A stretch of 64,000 nucleotides of DNA. It comes from Undaria pinnatifida (lineage: Eukaryota > Sar > Phaeophyceae > Laminariales > Alariaceae). Below are positions 11,625-23,381 of this stretch, piece by piece. The position numbers and the translations under genes were made by a program. The notes beneath the pieces were generated by a model. The model did not search any database. It was not told the origin of the DNA and saw only the letters and a list, made by a program, of their open reading frames with translations. Each line of letters starts with the position of its first letter. Position 1 is the first letter of the stretch. The stretch covers positions 12,993,507-13,057,506 of the forward strand of contig JABAKD010000016.1 of assembly GCA_012845835.1 (NCBI GenBank). The letters are read 5' to 3'.

Positions 11625-14600
11625 ATGCCGCCAAAGAAGCAACAGCAAGGCAAGAAAGCCGCCGCCAAGAAGCAGAACCAGGTGCGCCCGGCCGTTTTCT
11701 CGTTTGCGAGCACATCGCGGCGCAAAAAACACTACGCTATCAGTTGCGTGGAGCTGTCCGCTGTGTGCTCAGGCTAGAGGTTATGGCATGCCGGTAATAG
11801 CTATTAATAGTAGAGGCACTTCTTTTAGCTGTCGCTAGGAACTCGCGCAGCAGGGTAATGGAGCTGTGATGAAGTATAATCTTGTGTGCGTTGGTGGTAG
11901 GCGGAGGCGTGAGGGTTTTCGAGTTTTAGGCGCGGCCGAACTTCGATACTCGGCGTTTGCGCGGCAACACCCCAACATACCTGGTAGCTGGTCATACCAA
12001 AGGTTATGCGCACCAGGTACCAGGTACGTATGTACCTGGTGCATAATTCCGACACGCTTTGGGTGGGTGCTGCTTGATGCGAGTCGGCCCCACGCACGGC
12101 TTTCGGTGCCTCTCTTGTTGTTGTTCGGTCTTGTTTGCGCTTCTCCTGGGGACTGCTGTGAGTTGGGAGGGTTGTGTGTTGCACGTGGTGACCGTACGGT
12201 TCCAACAAAAGGACGGCATTTTGTGCCCCTCCCCGCGACAAATGGCACGCGTAGATTAGCGGTAGACGTAGACATGTTCGACCCCTTTCATTGAGTAGTA
12301 CAGCAGTGCGTAAAGATGCAGAAGGGAAGGAAAAAATATTTCCCCCCCTGTAAGTCGTTGTACCAGGTACAGTATTACGGCAGTTGCTAAGCAGCTGTGT
12401 GTTTGATGCCAGGGATGTTTTTCATTAGCAATGCTTGCTTCCATAACCAATAAACTTCTAGACGATGACGTGTATCGAAACATATACTGGGCGGGTCGAA
12501 ATCGCAAGGGCGCAGTGCGAGCTATTGTAGCATACCAGGTATCGTATTATTAAAAAAAATGAAAATACACTCCAGCTGTGAGATCGAAGATTTCGTCGAA
12601 ACTCATCTTTGCAAGCTGTGTGTGATACTCCGATCGCGCGTATTACGAGTTGTGTGTCCTCATTAAGGATATAGGTCGGCGACTCCCCTTACAACTACAG
12701 TGTAGCTATCAGGGTCAACAGGATGATTTTAGTCAGTCTGTGCGCGGAAACTACAAAACCCGTTTCTGAGGGGGACAAAATCTGACAGCTGTGAAGGGAA
12801 ATGTAACCTTTGATCAAGTGAATCTTGTAAGTCGAATAACCGGTGAGGGGGGTGGGGCGGAGTTTTGAAGGACGTGGGGGCCTGGTTTTGATCAAAAGCG
12901 AGCGGGTTTGGAGGGTGGGGGGGGGGGGGGGGAAAGGGGGCAATTTGTGCATGTAAGCTATAAATCCTTTCGAGGGGATAAATCTGACGGTTTTGGCATC
13001 AGTATATTATTGGGGGGGGGGGGGGGGGGGTTGGGGCGTGTATTATATAATACCAGGTATCCAGCAGCGTCTGGCTACCAGTGCACAGCAGTGAAAGGCG
13101 GAGTTTTACGTCGGTGTTTGGTGTCGTACCGTCATCTACTCTGTGCAGGAGTACATGCTGCTTTACTTTGCTGTATCTGCGCCGCTTGTGACCTTCCGTT
13201 GGTGACGCCACCACTGCTGCTTTGTTCGTGGTCGTGTCCGCAACGCAGCTGATCGAGGACAAGACCTTCGGCCTCAAGAACAAGAACAAGAGCAAGTCTG
13301 TGCAGGTACGGTAGCACCGGACCACCCACTGTAGTTGATTATTGCTGTAAAAGTACTAACAGCAGGCTGCGACATAGACACCGGCGTAAATGCAAAATGC
13401 CGGCTGTATACGAGTGTACTGCAGGTAGCAACAACGATTTGCTGTTGTGAAATGTACGTCCTTCCTCTGCTACACCTTGAAGTACCGCTGCTGCTGTTGC
13501 ACCCCGGAGGTGCCCCCCCCTTTGATCACTACACATGCGCCTTTGTCTTCTTGCCCGCAAGCGGCCTCTTCCGCCCTCCCACGGAAACACACACATCCCC
13601 CAACCCTGGGCCATATTCTAAGCGGACAGACCAAATGCACTCACACCCAGAATCGCGATCGCAGACTTGCTCCACAATGCGGTCGCTCCCGCGCGGCTCC
13701 CACTCAAGCTCGAGCTCAAATTTAACCGTACTCCCGGTACGTACGTATGGAATCAGATCGAACCGCATGTTATGGGGTTTCTTTTTCAACCTTGAAACGC
13801 CTTTTGGGGTTTCTCCTTAAAGCTTCCCCGCCCCGTCCCCTTTACAGAAATATATCACTACTGTCCAGAAGAGCGTCAAGTCTACGGAGGCACAGCGCAC
13901 TGCAGATGCCGCGAAGAACAAAAAGCTCGCTGCCAAAGAGGTGAGCGCACCCAAGGGCAAGGGGGGGGGGGGGGGGGGGGGGGGAGTGGAAAGGGGGAAG
14001 CATGCTTTTGTTTTTAACGCTTTTACGACTGAAACCCGTTTTCGGGGACAAATCACTTGGATTTAGTATAGAGAGGGTTTTTTGGGCTCTAAGGGGGTCG
14101 AGACGCTATTAATATTAGCTGTCGCGAGGACGCCGCGCAGTAGGATATTTTATATATTTGTATATTTTGATCAGTCATGTTTTTGGTGATCGGCGGACGG
14201 TTCAGGCATGTGGAAAGGTGTCCGTATCTGTTGGCGCTGTCAAAACTACACACGTTGGCCAGATTACCGACCTCCACTTGATGGTCTAGATATTTGAAGG
14301 GAGATCTGTATGGTCTAGCTCATGTTTCCGGGTGGGAGCCGTACGATCTGGTCTTCACCGTCTAACACATGTTCCTTGGGTTGGATCTGTACTCTATTTG
14401 GTGCAGATCCTGCTCAACATATAATAACGACAGCTATACATATGATCTACTGTAGATGATCTAGATCGTGATCTGTCTGAGGTGTGCAAATTGAAATTCG
14501 CATTCACTGGTAGTAGATACTTCGAAGGAGACATACCTGGTTTTAAAAAGACACCGTAGGCCATTTCTTACCCAGTCGGGTTCCGCCAGTCGAAAAAGGC

Positions 14601-17600
14601 CCTTTTCAACTGCACTTTTTTTCGACTGGAATCTTCTGGTCCTTCTTATCGTCAGTCGGGTCGATTTTATAGTTTTTGTGCTCTTCCTAGAGGTGGTTGG
14701 TCTGAGGGAGTACTGCTGTATGACAGTCAAAAATCGGTTGGCAGCTCTGTGCTTCGCGCCTTCTTCGCGAGTAACGCGTGCTTCGCGCGCGACGAACCTT
14801 CGTCCAAGCGGGTTGGTGGCGTTGGGCTTAGCCGAAAGCCGCCAAAGCTGCGTTCGTGGCGTTGTACTCAGCCGAGAGCCGCCAAAGCTACAGCAGGCGT
14901 AGTCGTTGTTGGCGAGATGGCATCGATATCGCGCGCTGCTGCCGTCGTGTGATGCACGCTGCTGGCGAGCGGAGCTAGGAGTGCGCCACGCTGCCTTGGG
15001 GCGAGAAGCACCAGCAGTGATAGCCAAGGCACGTCGGCGCTGTTGTATGATACTGCTGTGTGGTACCTGATGTGGGTGTGTGGGCGTGTGGGTCTGTGTT
15101 TGTGGTGGGATGAGCGATGCGATGAGTTCAAAAAACAGGTGTAAAACAATTCCGGCTGAGTTCTTCGACTGGCAGATCAAGTCGAAAAAGTCGAGCTGTC
15201 GGACTGGACCCCCCAGTCGGAAAAGTCGTGTCGAAAAAGCCATTTTTCGACTGTGTAAGATAGCCCGATTTGGGCTTCAGTCGAAAAAGGCCGTTTTCGA
15301 CTGACAAATCCGACTGTGTAAGAAATGGCCTTGCCCGTCAGATCGAGAAGTTCGTCGAAACTCGCTTTTTGCCAGCTGCGTGCAATAGTTCGATCGCGTG
15401 TGCTGCGGGGTGTGTATGCCCTAGTCCAGGATATTTCACGGTACCCCTGAGTGTTGCATTACCTATATACCTACTGTAGTATTTCGAAATGGTCTAATGG
15501 TAGAGGGAATGGTGCCAACAGACGCGGGTGTCCCATAACGTTCCTCGACTCGAGGTAAACGGAGGTTGCATTTGTGCTGCCGTCCGTCGACGCTGGCGCT
15601 CATACGCACTATTTACCTTGTTTTGGACTGCAGAGGGAAAAACGTGTCGGAAATGGGTGACTATTTCAGTTTTTGGCCACATGAAGCGGCCCGGACTACC
15701 GGAGCAGGGAATGTGACCGTAGTGCAACGGAAGGGGATTTATGACACGCGCAGAGTACATCACAACACATCGCACGTGGACAGATCTATATATTATATTC
15801 TAGATAATCTAAATCATCTACAGTAGACCCCGTACCTGCCGTTGTGAGATGTTGTGCGGGATCTGTACGTATGGAGTACAAATCCAACCCAGGGATGGTG
15901 TGCTAGATCATGCAGATCGTACGGCTCCCACTCGGTAACGCGAGTTAGATCCTCCCCCATGGGTCTAGATCAAGTAGGGATCAATGATCTGCTCTACGTT
16001 GTGCAACATCTTGATTCTTGATTCTTGATTCTTGATCGTTGTCCTCTTGTAACCTCTTCCTATTAATGGAAGCTTGAACACCGGACTTTTTGCGTTTTAG
16101 GTCGCTCTGTCTTGCGTCAACAATAATCACAGCGGGTACCCTGTTTTAAGAACGCCCAAGATACAAGCTTTCGTGGCGTTGCTCTTATACTACTCCAAAA
16201 CTTGTCCTACTCTAATTTCAAGTAATTTCAAGCAGTCTGTCCCCCAAAACGTGGTTTACTCACAAGTACTGCTCAAGCGGTTAAAGAGCGGTCAAATCGG
16301 CATGTCCCACCTGCACTAAATAACACCAGGTGTACGTTTCCCGCTACAGATAAGCGCAATGTGTAGTTAAGAGCGCTTGTTTCGGCTTGCTTGTCACGGT
16401 GTGTGCTCACATCGGGGTGCTCACTGTAACAGTACCCGCCCCGACCCCCCATCTCCCTCCGTGTTGGCAATGCCTGATTGGCCCTTTCAGGCCAAGAAAG
16501 CCCAGGAGGCGGAGCTCGCGGCCCTGTTCAACGAGGCGCTGACTGCTGGTCCCAAGAAGGTGGGTGGGTTCCTGATCACAATGCAATGTACGAAGTCTCG
16601 TGAAAGTGTCCTCGCCCGTCTCGTGAAGGTGTCGTTGCGCAGTTGTCCCCTTTTTGATTAACCCCCACGTTTTGATATGAAGGACGTGTACCGCCAGCCG
16701 TCGACGCATGCTGTAATCGGCTCGTAGCTGAGGGGTATTTTTTTCGGATCGGCGTTTATGGGACAAAATAGTTCGACTACGTGTGGGTTGGTTTTTTGCA
16801 GTACTCTAGTAAAGGGTTCAAACGAGGACGGGGGGTGCTGCCTGATTGCGCGGCCTATCCCGTTTGAAAGTTTCCCCGCATGTTTTGGAGAAACGTGCCT
16901 GGGATTACTGCTACTGTGTGTGGATTTTACGGTACGGTACGGTACGGTACGGTAGGGGGCTGCCGATAGTCCGGTATGTGCCAGCTCAATATTCCGGCAC
17001 TATTCAGGGCACCAGCATTGTTGAAAATATGGTTATTACTGACATAAGAGATACCAGGTATACTGTAAGAGAGTTCCAATCGTGCCTAGCGGTTGGTCCA
17101 AGCCGAAGCCTTAATTGTTTTTGTGAACATTTGTATCTTGGTTGTTTTCATGTGCGCAACTCGCGTGATCGCATAGTTGTGAGGGAGGCAGTACTTGCAG
17201 CGGAGGATCACTGGGTAAAACAGATGAGGCAATCAGACGGACACGCTTGCTGTTCATAATTTTATTTTGTTTTATTTTCATTCCGTCCTCATGAGCAGCC
17301 GACCGCGCGACCGGCCATAAGAAAGCTTAGCCCCTGCCACTTGCTGCGACTTGTTATTTTCTTCTTGTTTTCGTCGGTCCTGGGGGGTTCTCCAGGGTGG
17401 CGTTGCTGGTAAGGGGAAGGAGGAGGCCGTGGCCGTGGAGACGAAGGTCAAGGTGGTGCAGGAGACCATCATCATCGAGGAAGGGGAGAAAACTTTGGAG
17501 GATGTGATCGAGGAGCAGCGAAAGAAACTGCACGAGGAGGGAAAACAGGTAAGAAGGGAGCGGAGGGGAGGATAGACGTCAGCGGGAAGGAGCCGATGGT

Positions 17601-20600
17601 AAGGGCCGAAATAGACCAGGGCTGTTCACGGGTCAGGTCAAACCTCATGGATCGGATCGGGTCAACAGACCCGACCCAACCCGACCCGCGAAATGTTTTA
17701 GAATGTCTTGACCCGACCCGACCCAGCCCGCGAGATTTAAAAAAAAAAAACTTACCCGACCCGACCCGGCCTGCGAGATTTTAAAACCTCTTGACCCGAC
17801 CCGATCAGACTCGTGATATTTCAAAACCTCTTGACCCGATTCGACCCGACCCGCGAGATTTTAAAAAATCTTGGCCCGACCCGACCCGACCCGACCCGAC
17901 CCGACCCGCGAGATTCCAAGACTTCTTGACCCGACCCGACCCGACCCGACCCGACCCGACCCGACCCGTGAGATTGTAAAACACAATAACCCGACCCGAC
18001 CCGACCCAACCCGCCACATTTTGCAACCCCCTAACCCGTAAAAAGCCCTGAAATAAACAGATATATACCGGTATGTACCGGTATGTATTAGTTGCGATAA
18101 AGTAGAATGGCGAACGGCGTGCGTAGAATGATGCGTCGAACAATTTCGTCCCCCTTTGGGTGTGGAAGTTGCCTAAAGTCTAAGAGCAAGCCTCCCAAAA
18201 CCAACTTCCCGACATGATGCTTGCGTGTTTTTTTTTTGTTGTTGTTGTGTTTGGACTGGTCTGTTCGAACGATGTGTCTCGTGGCATTGTGAAAGGTGTG
18301 TCGAAGGACGTGTCGGCCGATGTGCCGAACGAAGCGTGGAATGGCGTCGTTGCGTACTCTACAAGCCTCCCCTTCGGGATTTTGTTGCCTGGAAATCCCG
18401 GGGGTATCGCATATAGAAGAGGGGGGAAAGGCTCTTGAAAGCCAATGCCAAAATATTTATCCGCCACGTGAGTAATACGGCAACACAACACCGCACCGTA
18501 CATATATAGCCAGCACAAACGAGTTTATAGTTTAGTTAGTTCATCAAGACGCCTCAGGTATGATGTCGAGTATTCCGTTGAGATTCATGTTTGCAACCTG
18601 CGTGCGTTTTGAACAACAAGGTCGCCTTTTTGTTGAGCGGTTTTTGTTGAGCGGTCTCCCGAACGATGTGTCCAAAAATGTGTCGGGCGATGAATCGAAC
18701 GATGTGTCGGGCGATGTAGAAGAGTTAAAGCAATTCATGGATTCGGCCTGTTCCTTTTGTTTTTTCTTCTTTTCCCGTACTCGAAGGCGCCCGCACGCGC
18801 TTCGCACAAGCGACGGGACAATGCACGAGGAGGATGCCGTCAGTGATGCGCTAGCACCAAAGCCGTCGATATTTTGACCCACCACCCCCGTCACCTCTCT
18901 CCCGCACCCCTGTGCCCTCGCTTCCCTCGTCCCATACTGCGTCGACTGTTGGTGTGCTTTACGACCCTATTCGTGTGCTTTTTCACCCCATTGCGCCATT
19001 GCGGTCTCCACGTTTGGTTCAGGGGACCCCCGTGAACGAGGTGACGTTGGCAAAGTGGAAAGCGGATCGGAAGGCGAAGAAGCTTTTGGAGGAGCGTCGC
19101 AAGGTATTTTAACCCTTCAACTGCTGCTGCTGCTGCTACTACTACTACTACTATTACTACTGCTGCTGCTACTACTACTATTACTACTGCTACTGCTAAA
19201 AGTACCCTACACTCGTGCTTCGGAGTAGTTCGTACCCATAATGTCGACGCAGTCCTTCCCCTACATCAGAAAGTATCCCACACTATTTCCAAGTAGTTTG
19301 TGGCAATATACGTGGGTGCATTTCTAAATGGGCTACACAACCGCCGAGGAAGACTTCCCACGGTGTCCTTCCTGCCTGTGTACTTGCGTTTTTTTTGTGC
19401 GAAAATTATGTTTCATGTTTTTGTCGCTGTTGTCCTGCTGCGTTGGCGGGCTTTGCTATTATAACCCTTCGCAGTTGGTGCACATGGTGGGCTTACAGTG
19501 TTGCTATTATAATCCCTATATGGAGCCCATAAAAACCATACAAAATATCGGAGGAGGGCGATGATCTTATCAGCCGCTGAGGAAGGGTGGACAGCAGTGC
19601 CACCATGGTGATGCTGCGCGTGTGTCGTGAAGTTCCATACACTGCAGTCCGGACACACACCCTACCTCAGCAGCCCAGGCTTCTTGCTGTGGTCGATGCT
19701 GTAGTTGTCAGGTTTTTCGCCATGTTTCCATCGTCGTTTAGTCTGCATCTACGACTGTTCAGGGTGGGCTAACGTGATGTTTCAAGGTGTTTTGCTAGCT
19801 ACAATCATTTGGCAGATTATTACGTAGCATTTTTTTAGGGTACAGCTGTAGTACAGCCGAACAACAATGCGTTGTTATATGGTAGACAACTAGAAGATAA
19901 CCATTGGGCATGGCTGTAGCTGAGTTGCAAGCAAGCAAAGCATGTTATTGCGGACGGCGGATTCGACATTTCCAAACTACGCTACCTGAGTTAACCCGGA
20001 ACGGAGTGTGCCTGGTGTTAGTGTTGAATTGTTTGTCACCGTGATGTTTTGTTTTGTGCCTCTGCGATCTTTTTTACATTTGTTGTCACGAGTCGACGTC
20101 ACAAGTTGTTTGGGTGGTCTTCCTTGCCGATCTATGCCGCTGTGATCCGCTCGTCCCCACAATCTTTGTCGCGAATCGCCGTCACAAAACTGCCTCGGCG
20201 CTTCTCGTTACCAGTGCAAAGTGTTGTCCAGCCTATGACACTGATATTCCACCTATGCCACTCGTATAATATCCTGTATGCTACCCTATTTCCCCAGGTG
20301 GAGGCCGAGATGAAGAAAAAGAGCAAGGGCAAGGGACTCTCTGTCCTCAGCGGCCGAGCCCTCTTCGACTACGACGCCACCCTCTTCGCGGTAAGTATAC
20401 TCAGCTTGTTACCAGCAGTACTAAATTTGCACCTAAACGAGAGTGTGTATAGGGTACCGGGTATACGTTTTTTCGCTTTTTTTGTATCTGTTTTCTTCCA
20501 TCCTATCTTGTAATTTTGTATATTTGGTTTAACGCAGCTATGTACACTTAATTGTCTGGTTATGATTTTCGGGAAGTTGATCGAAAATTACAAACCGTAC

Positions 20601-21857
20601 CGATCGGTCAATGACGGTTTCAAGCTCAAGAGAGACCAACCAACGTGCGCCAGAGGATGGGGTCACAATCGGCAAAGTGTACTAAAAAATCTGACTGGGA
20701 AATATCCCAGGGCCCCCAGTTCCCGAAAACGTACGGCGTGTTCAATGTTTATGAAAACCTGAAGAATTTGGTGCATCTGCTCTTTTTTTGCGAGTTTTAA
20801 AGCATCGCCGTTAGTCGAGCTGCGCGCGTGCGGAGAGGCGTGCACCGCTACAGTAGTTTACGCTGTGCGATGCTTAGGGGGTTGTCCAGAACGTGCAAGT
20901 TGTTTCGGTTCTTGACGCAAAAGCTGTACGCGGTTGTGTGCCGTAAGGATGTGCACCGTAACGATGCGGATGCAACTTCCTCGAGCGTGTTGCCGCGCCA
21001 GGGTCATTTGCGGGATGGGTTTCCATGTATATGGCTCGCGTTTACGACTTGGTTGGTGCGATTTTTTTTTTTTGTGTTAGCGCGGAATGTGGGCGATCGC
21101 GACGGGGGGGAAGGTCTGGGAGGATGTAAATATTATGTACACGATTATGTTGCCGATCAGCGACTCGATAGGCTACTGGCTACTATTGTAGCGGTATGCC
21201 ACTAACAGTTGATGCTCAATTGTTTGTTTCGTGTTTTGTTCTTTGTCGCTAATGCTTAATGCCCGACTTTTTTTTTTTTTTCCTCAGGACGATGCGGATG
21301 CTGTGGACAACGATACGATGAAGCAACGCAACGACGAGGAGAGTGGGGACGAGCGAGAAGACAATGGGGAGGTGCGTGCGGCACTGCATTTGTTTTTTTC
21401 TGGCATCTGGCATTAAGAATGTCGTGTGACCTACCTGCGCATGCGCAACGGTTATGTTGCTTGTTTCATATCGTTGAGGGCGGAGTGGTGATGAATCGTG
21501 TAGGAGGTCGAGTGCGATAGCATGGTGGAATAATGATCGGTATCAGGCTATAGTCACGTTCGATGTTGTAGCGAGTTGAACAGTGATCGATGTCGGACGA
21601 AAATTCGAGTTCGATACGATACCGCTAAACCACATGTCACTATTTTCACCGCGCGTGGCGTTTGCCCTTTTTTTGTTGTTCACACACGTTTTTTTATGTG
21701 TTTTGTCCCCCGATCGCGTTGTGGCTGGCAGTCGAAGGAAGGCGCCGCTACAGGAGCAGCGGGAGCAGCAGCAGCGTCAGGGGTAAATGTGGAGGAGGCA
21801 TTGTTCGAGGGGGAGGATGAAGACTTGGACGACTTAGACGACGATGAAGGAACCTAA
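11625..21857 (+). CDS. DFRP1/ZC3H15-like DRG-binding protein lacking CCCH zinc fingers (9 exons)
   Basis: Exons: 11625-11681, 13249-13305, 13848-13940, 16491-16559, 17396-17548, 19023-19103, 20298-20390, 21288-21371, 21732-21857. Every intron is GT-AG and falls between codons, and the join gives 270 residues. The N-terminus MPPKKQQQGKK and exon 2 (LIEDKTFGLKNKNKSKSVQ) match the signature start of ZC3H15/Tma46 proteins. Exons 5-7 match their DRG-binding DFRP region (TLEDVIEEQR, VTLAKWKADRKAK, LSVLSGRALFDYD). The acidic tail (EALFEGEDEDLDDLDDD) matches the family C-terminus. Known members (426 residues in human) stabilise the GTPase DRG1 and associate with ribosomes. The two CCCH fingers expected between exons 4 and 5 are absent, and intron 4 (836 bases) holds no C-x7/8-C-x5-C-x3-H pattern. 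The cause could be true loss, a diverged paralogue or an assembly gap. The family call is firm. Confidence 0.88.
12566..12890 (+). repeat. Dispersed repeat family R2, copy 1
   Basis: The copy lies in intron 1 of the DFRP-like gene. It starts agctgtgagatcgaag and continues through ctttgcaagctgtgtgtg and ggatataggtcggcg to a G-rich end. It matches 32424-32715 along its length, and a shorter diverged piece lies at 15335-15450. No coding capacity is apparent. It is probably a non-autonomous transposon or SINE-like element. Confidence 0.7.
12917..13030 (+). repeat. Two long G runs in intron 1
   Basis: There is a run of 16 G at 12917-12932 and a run of 19 G at 13012-13030, both on the sense strand of the DFRP-like gene. 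A 24-G run follows at 13961-13984, just after the exon 3 donor. They could form quadruplexes in DNA or RNA. Exact lengths are prone to sequencing error. Confidence 0.85.
14017..14092 (+). repeat. Dispersed repeat family R1, copy in DFRP intron 3
   Basis: The core reads ttttacgactgaaacccg, then ttttcggggacaaatcactt, then ggatttagtatag. Related copies occur at 29362-29405, 41551-41625, 50469-50541 and, inverted, 60470-60535. No coding capacity. It is likely a small MITE or a fragment of a larger element. Confidence 0.6.
14558..15332. mobile_element. Inverted-repeat DNA element built of CAGTCGAAAAAG motifs
   Basis: The left end (aggccatttcttacccagtc) and the right end (reverse complement aggccatttcttacacagtc) are inverted copies over about 60 to 100 bases. 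Both arms are rich in the motif cagtcgaaaaaggcc. There is no transposase, so it is a MITE-like, non-autonomous element of about 775 bases. It lies in intron 3 of the DFRP-like gene and abuts an R2 fragment on its right, which suggests nested insertion. Confidence 0.65.
15335..15450 (+). repeat. R2 family fragment
   Basis: The segment agatcgagaagttcgtcgaa ... gtgcaatagttcgatcgcgtgt aligns with the first 115 bases of the R2 copies at 12566 and 32424, with many substitutions. It is an older or truncated copy. Confidence 0.55.
16010..16040 (+). repeat. Microsatellite (gattctt)n
   Basis: Four tandem copies of the 7-base unit gattctt lie in intron 3 of the DFRP-like gene. Confidence 0.8.
16929..16956 (+). 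repeat. Microsatellite (acggt)n
   Basis: Five tandem copies of acggt lie in intron 4 of the DFRP-like gene. Confidence 0.85.
17618..18049. mobile_element. MITE filled with (ACCCG)n, copy 1
   Basis: The ends are inverted: agggctgttcacgggt at 17618 and acccgtaaaaagccct at 18034-18049. The interior alternates (gaccc)n tracts with gcgagattttaaaa spacers. Related copies at 49008-49162 and 49524-49741 have similar ends. The element lies in intron 5 of the DFRP-like gene and has no transposase. Confidence 0.75.
18265..18720 (+). repeat. Twelve-base repeats in two clusters
   Basis: Units of the form tcgaacgatgtg / tcgggcgatgtg recur at 18265-18340 and 18661-18720. Because the unit is a multiple of three, both strands read as repetitive peptides (NDVSxDVS on plus, DTSFDTSF on minus). 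No splice-consistent exon could be placed here. It is most simply intron 5 minisatellite DNA. Confidence 0.5.
19122..19200 (+). repeat. Trinucleotide (ctg/cta)n tract
   Basis: Imperfect ctg, cta and tta triplets run for about 80 bases directly after the exon 6 donor of the DFRP-like gene. Confidence 0.85.
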
Positions 21858-21894
21858 CTTGGCTTTGCCTCGCCTTTTGCCTCGCTCTTTTTCT

Positions 21895-22065
21895 CGTCGT
21901 CGAAATAGTGGGACTCGTCTTCTTGAGAGTGAGGAGTGAAACGGGCCTCATCTTATGAGTCGGCAAATGAACGAGTCTCGTCTTTTCTGAGAGCAAATAA
22001 ACGGACCTCGTATTTTTCGTCAAAAAAGAAAACGGGCCACGTCTTTTTCGTCAGCTAAGAGACGG
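21895..22065 (+). repeat. Minisatellite of about 31 bases after the DFRP-like stop codon
   Basis: About five degenerate units of the form acgggcctcgtctttt...gagagcaaatga follow the stop codon at 21857 by 40 bases, probably in the 3' untranslated region. Some units contain aataaa-like hexamers (caaataaacg), which could act in polyadenylation. Confidence 0.6.
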
Positions 22066-22880
22066 CGCGGGGAAGACGATTCCCTTTTCGTGCATGGCAA
22101 AGGAGGTTTCGCCGTGCAGAGGAAGCGGGAGTTTTGCACTCGTGCCGTGTTTTGTCGGGGGTGGGAATGGCGTGCTTTTTGGCTGGCGTGTCGGTACGGT
22201 ACGGCGTCACAAGTCGGTCGCGGCGCACCTATTTTGGCTGTTGTTTTCGGTCCTTCGACATGGAGTCACAGACGTTTGACATGGGGTCCAAGACGCGATG
22301 GCGAACCTCAACAAGGTCATGGAGCCTGCTATGCAGGGGGCATACCGCAGGCGAGGGTGCGGTGAAGGCCTATCTAGGGCCAGTATTTTTTCTCGTCTGT
22401 TTTCTGCATCGCTCTAAAGTAAAACGCGTGACATGCGCTATTGACAACTACTGATACGTCTCTGCTAATATAGCTTGAGCAACGTTGCCTGCGATGTGGT
22501 TCCCATATTTGTTTTGGATGCTGTTTTTCGTGCGCAGAGGCACGCACGTTTGTTTCGTGCCGTGTCGCCGAGCGCCTGCTTCAGCGTTTTAGTCTAGGGT
22601 ACGGGTATAGGGTTGACGTCGTCGGGCGTGCCCTGCGTCGGGCTTGGTGTAGAATCGTGCTTCGAACTTGCGCCAGCGTTTCAGCCAGGCAGAGGCAGGG
22701 TAATGTTTATGAAGCGGTGAAACGTTTTCGCTTTTTTATGGTCTCGTTTCCCCCTTTGTTTGCTTTTTTTTTCGAAATAAAAACGCTTTTTGTTTTCGTA
22801 CGAAGAACGCATTTTTTCGTGTGAAAATCTTTGAGTCTGTACCACCAATGTGGCCACGTATTCTGCTATTAATATGATAC

Positions 22881-23381
22881 TTAGTAGGAGACCAGTATTT
22901 TCGGGCGCGCCACGGCCATACTTGGCCTTAATATGCTGGGTTTAGTGTTCGGGCGGTCGGTCAAGGGGCCAGACTGGGGTCCATTACTTAATATAGCGTC
23001 TTTGATGGAAAAGACGTGTCCCTGGGTTGTCGCGACGGCTGTCGCCCACTTCGTCGTACGATCTACTCGCAATATGGCACCATCAAGTAGACCTTCGATG
23101 AGATACTTCCTACCTGGTATTTGTGTATGTCCTTTCCTCGTACGAAGCTCCACACAGGTAGGCCTTTACTTGAAGTCTAGATCACGGCTGCAGTTCGGGG
23201 TGACGATAACCTTGATGCGGAACCCGAAGCTTGGCGTTGCGCGATTGCGAGGCTCAATACCTATTGGGTGTGGCGTTTGTTGTGTGTGTACCACCTCGTC
23301 GCGGATGTATACGATCGTAGACTCGATTGCCGATGACCGGCAGTGCATGGTCCAATTATCGAGAGACTTCACGTAAGTCAC
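22881..23381 (-). other. Unidentified coding-like stretch
   Basis: About 165 codons in one register on the minus strand have ordinary protein composition (for example GRKYLIEGLLDGAILRVDR and HVFSIKDAILSNGP), unlike the low-complexity frames nearby. The frame is interrupted, and I recognise no domain. It may be a remnant of a mobile element or of a host exon. Confidence 0.25.

Noticed and set aside
17596-17979. Plus-strand frames reading as DPTRPDPTRP repeats, and their minus-strand [11 protein letters not shown] mirrors
   Set aside because: They are translations of the (ACCCG)n interior of a MITE, without splice sites or conservation.
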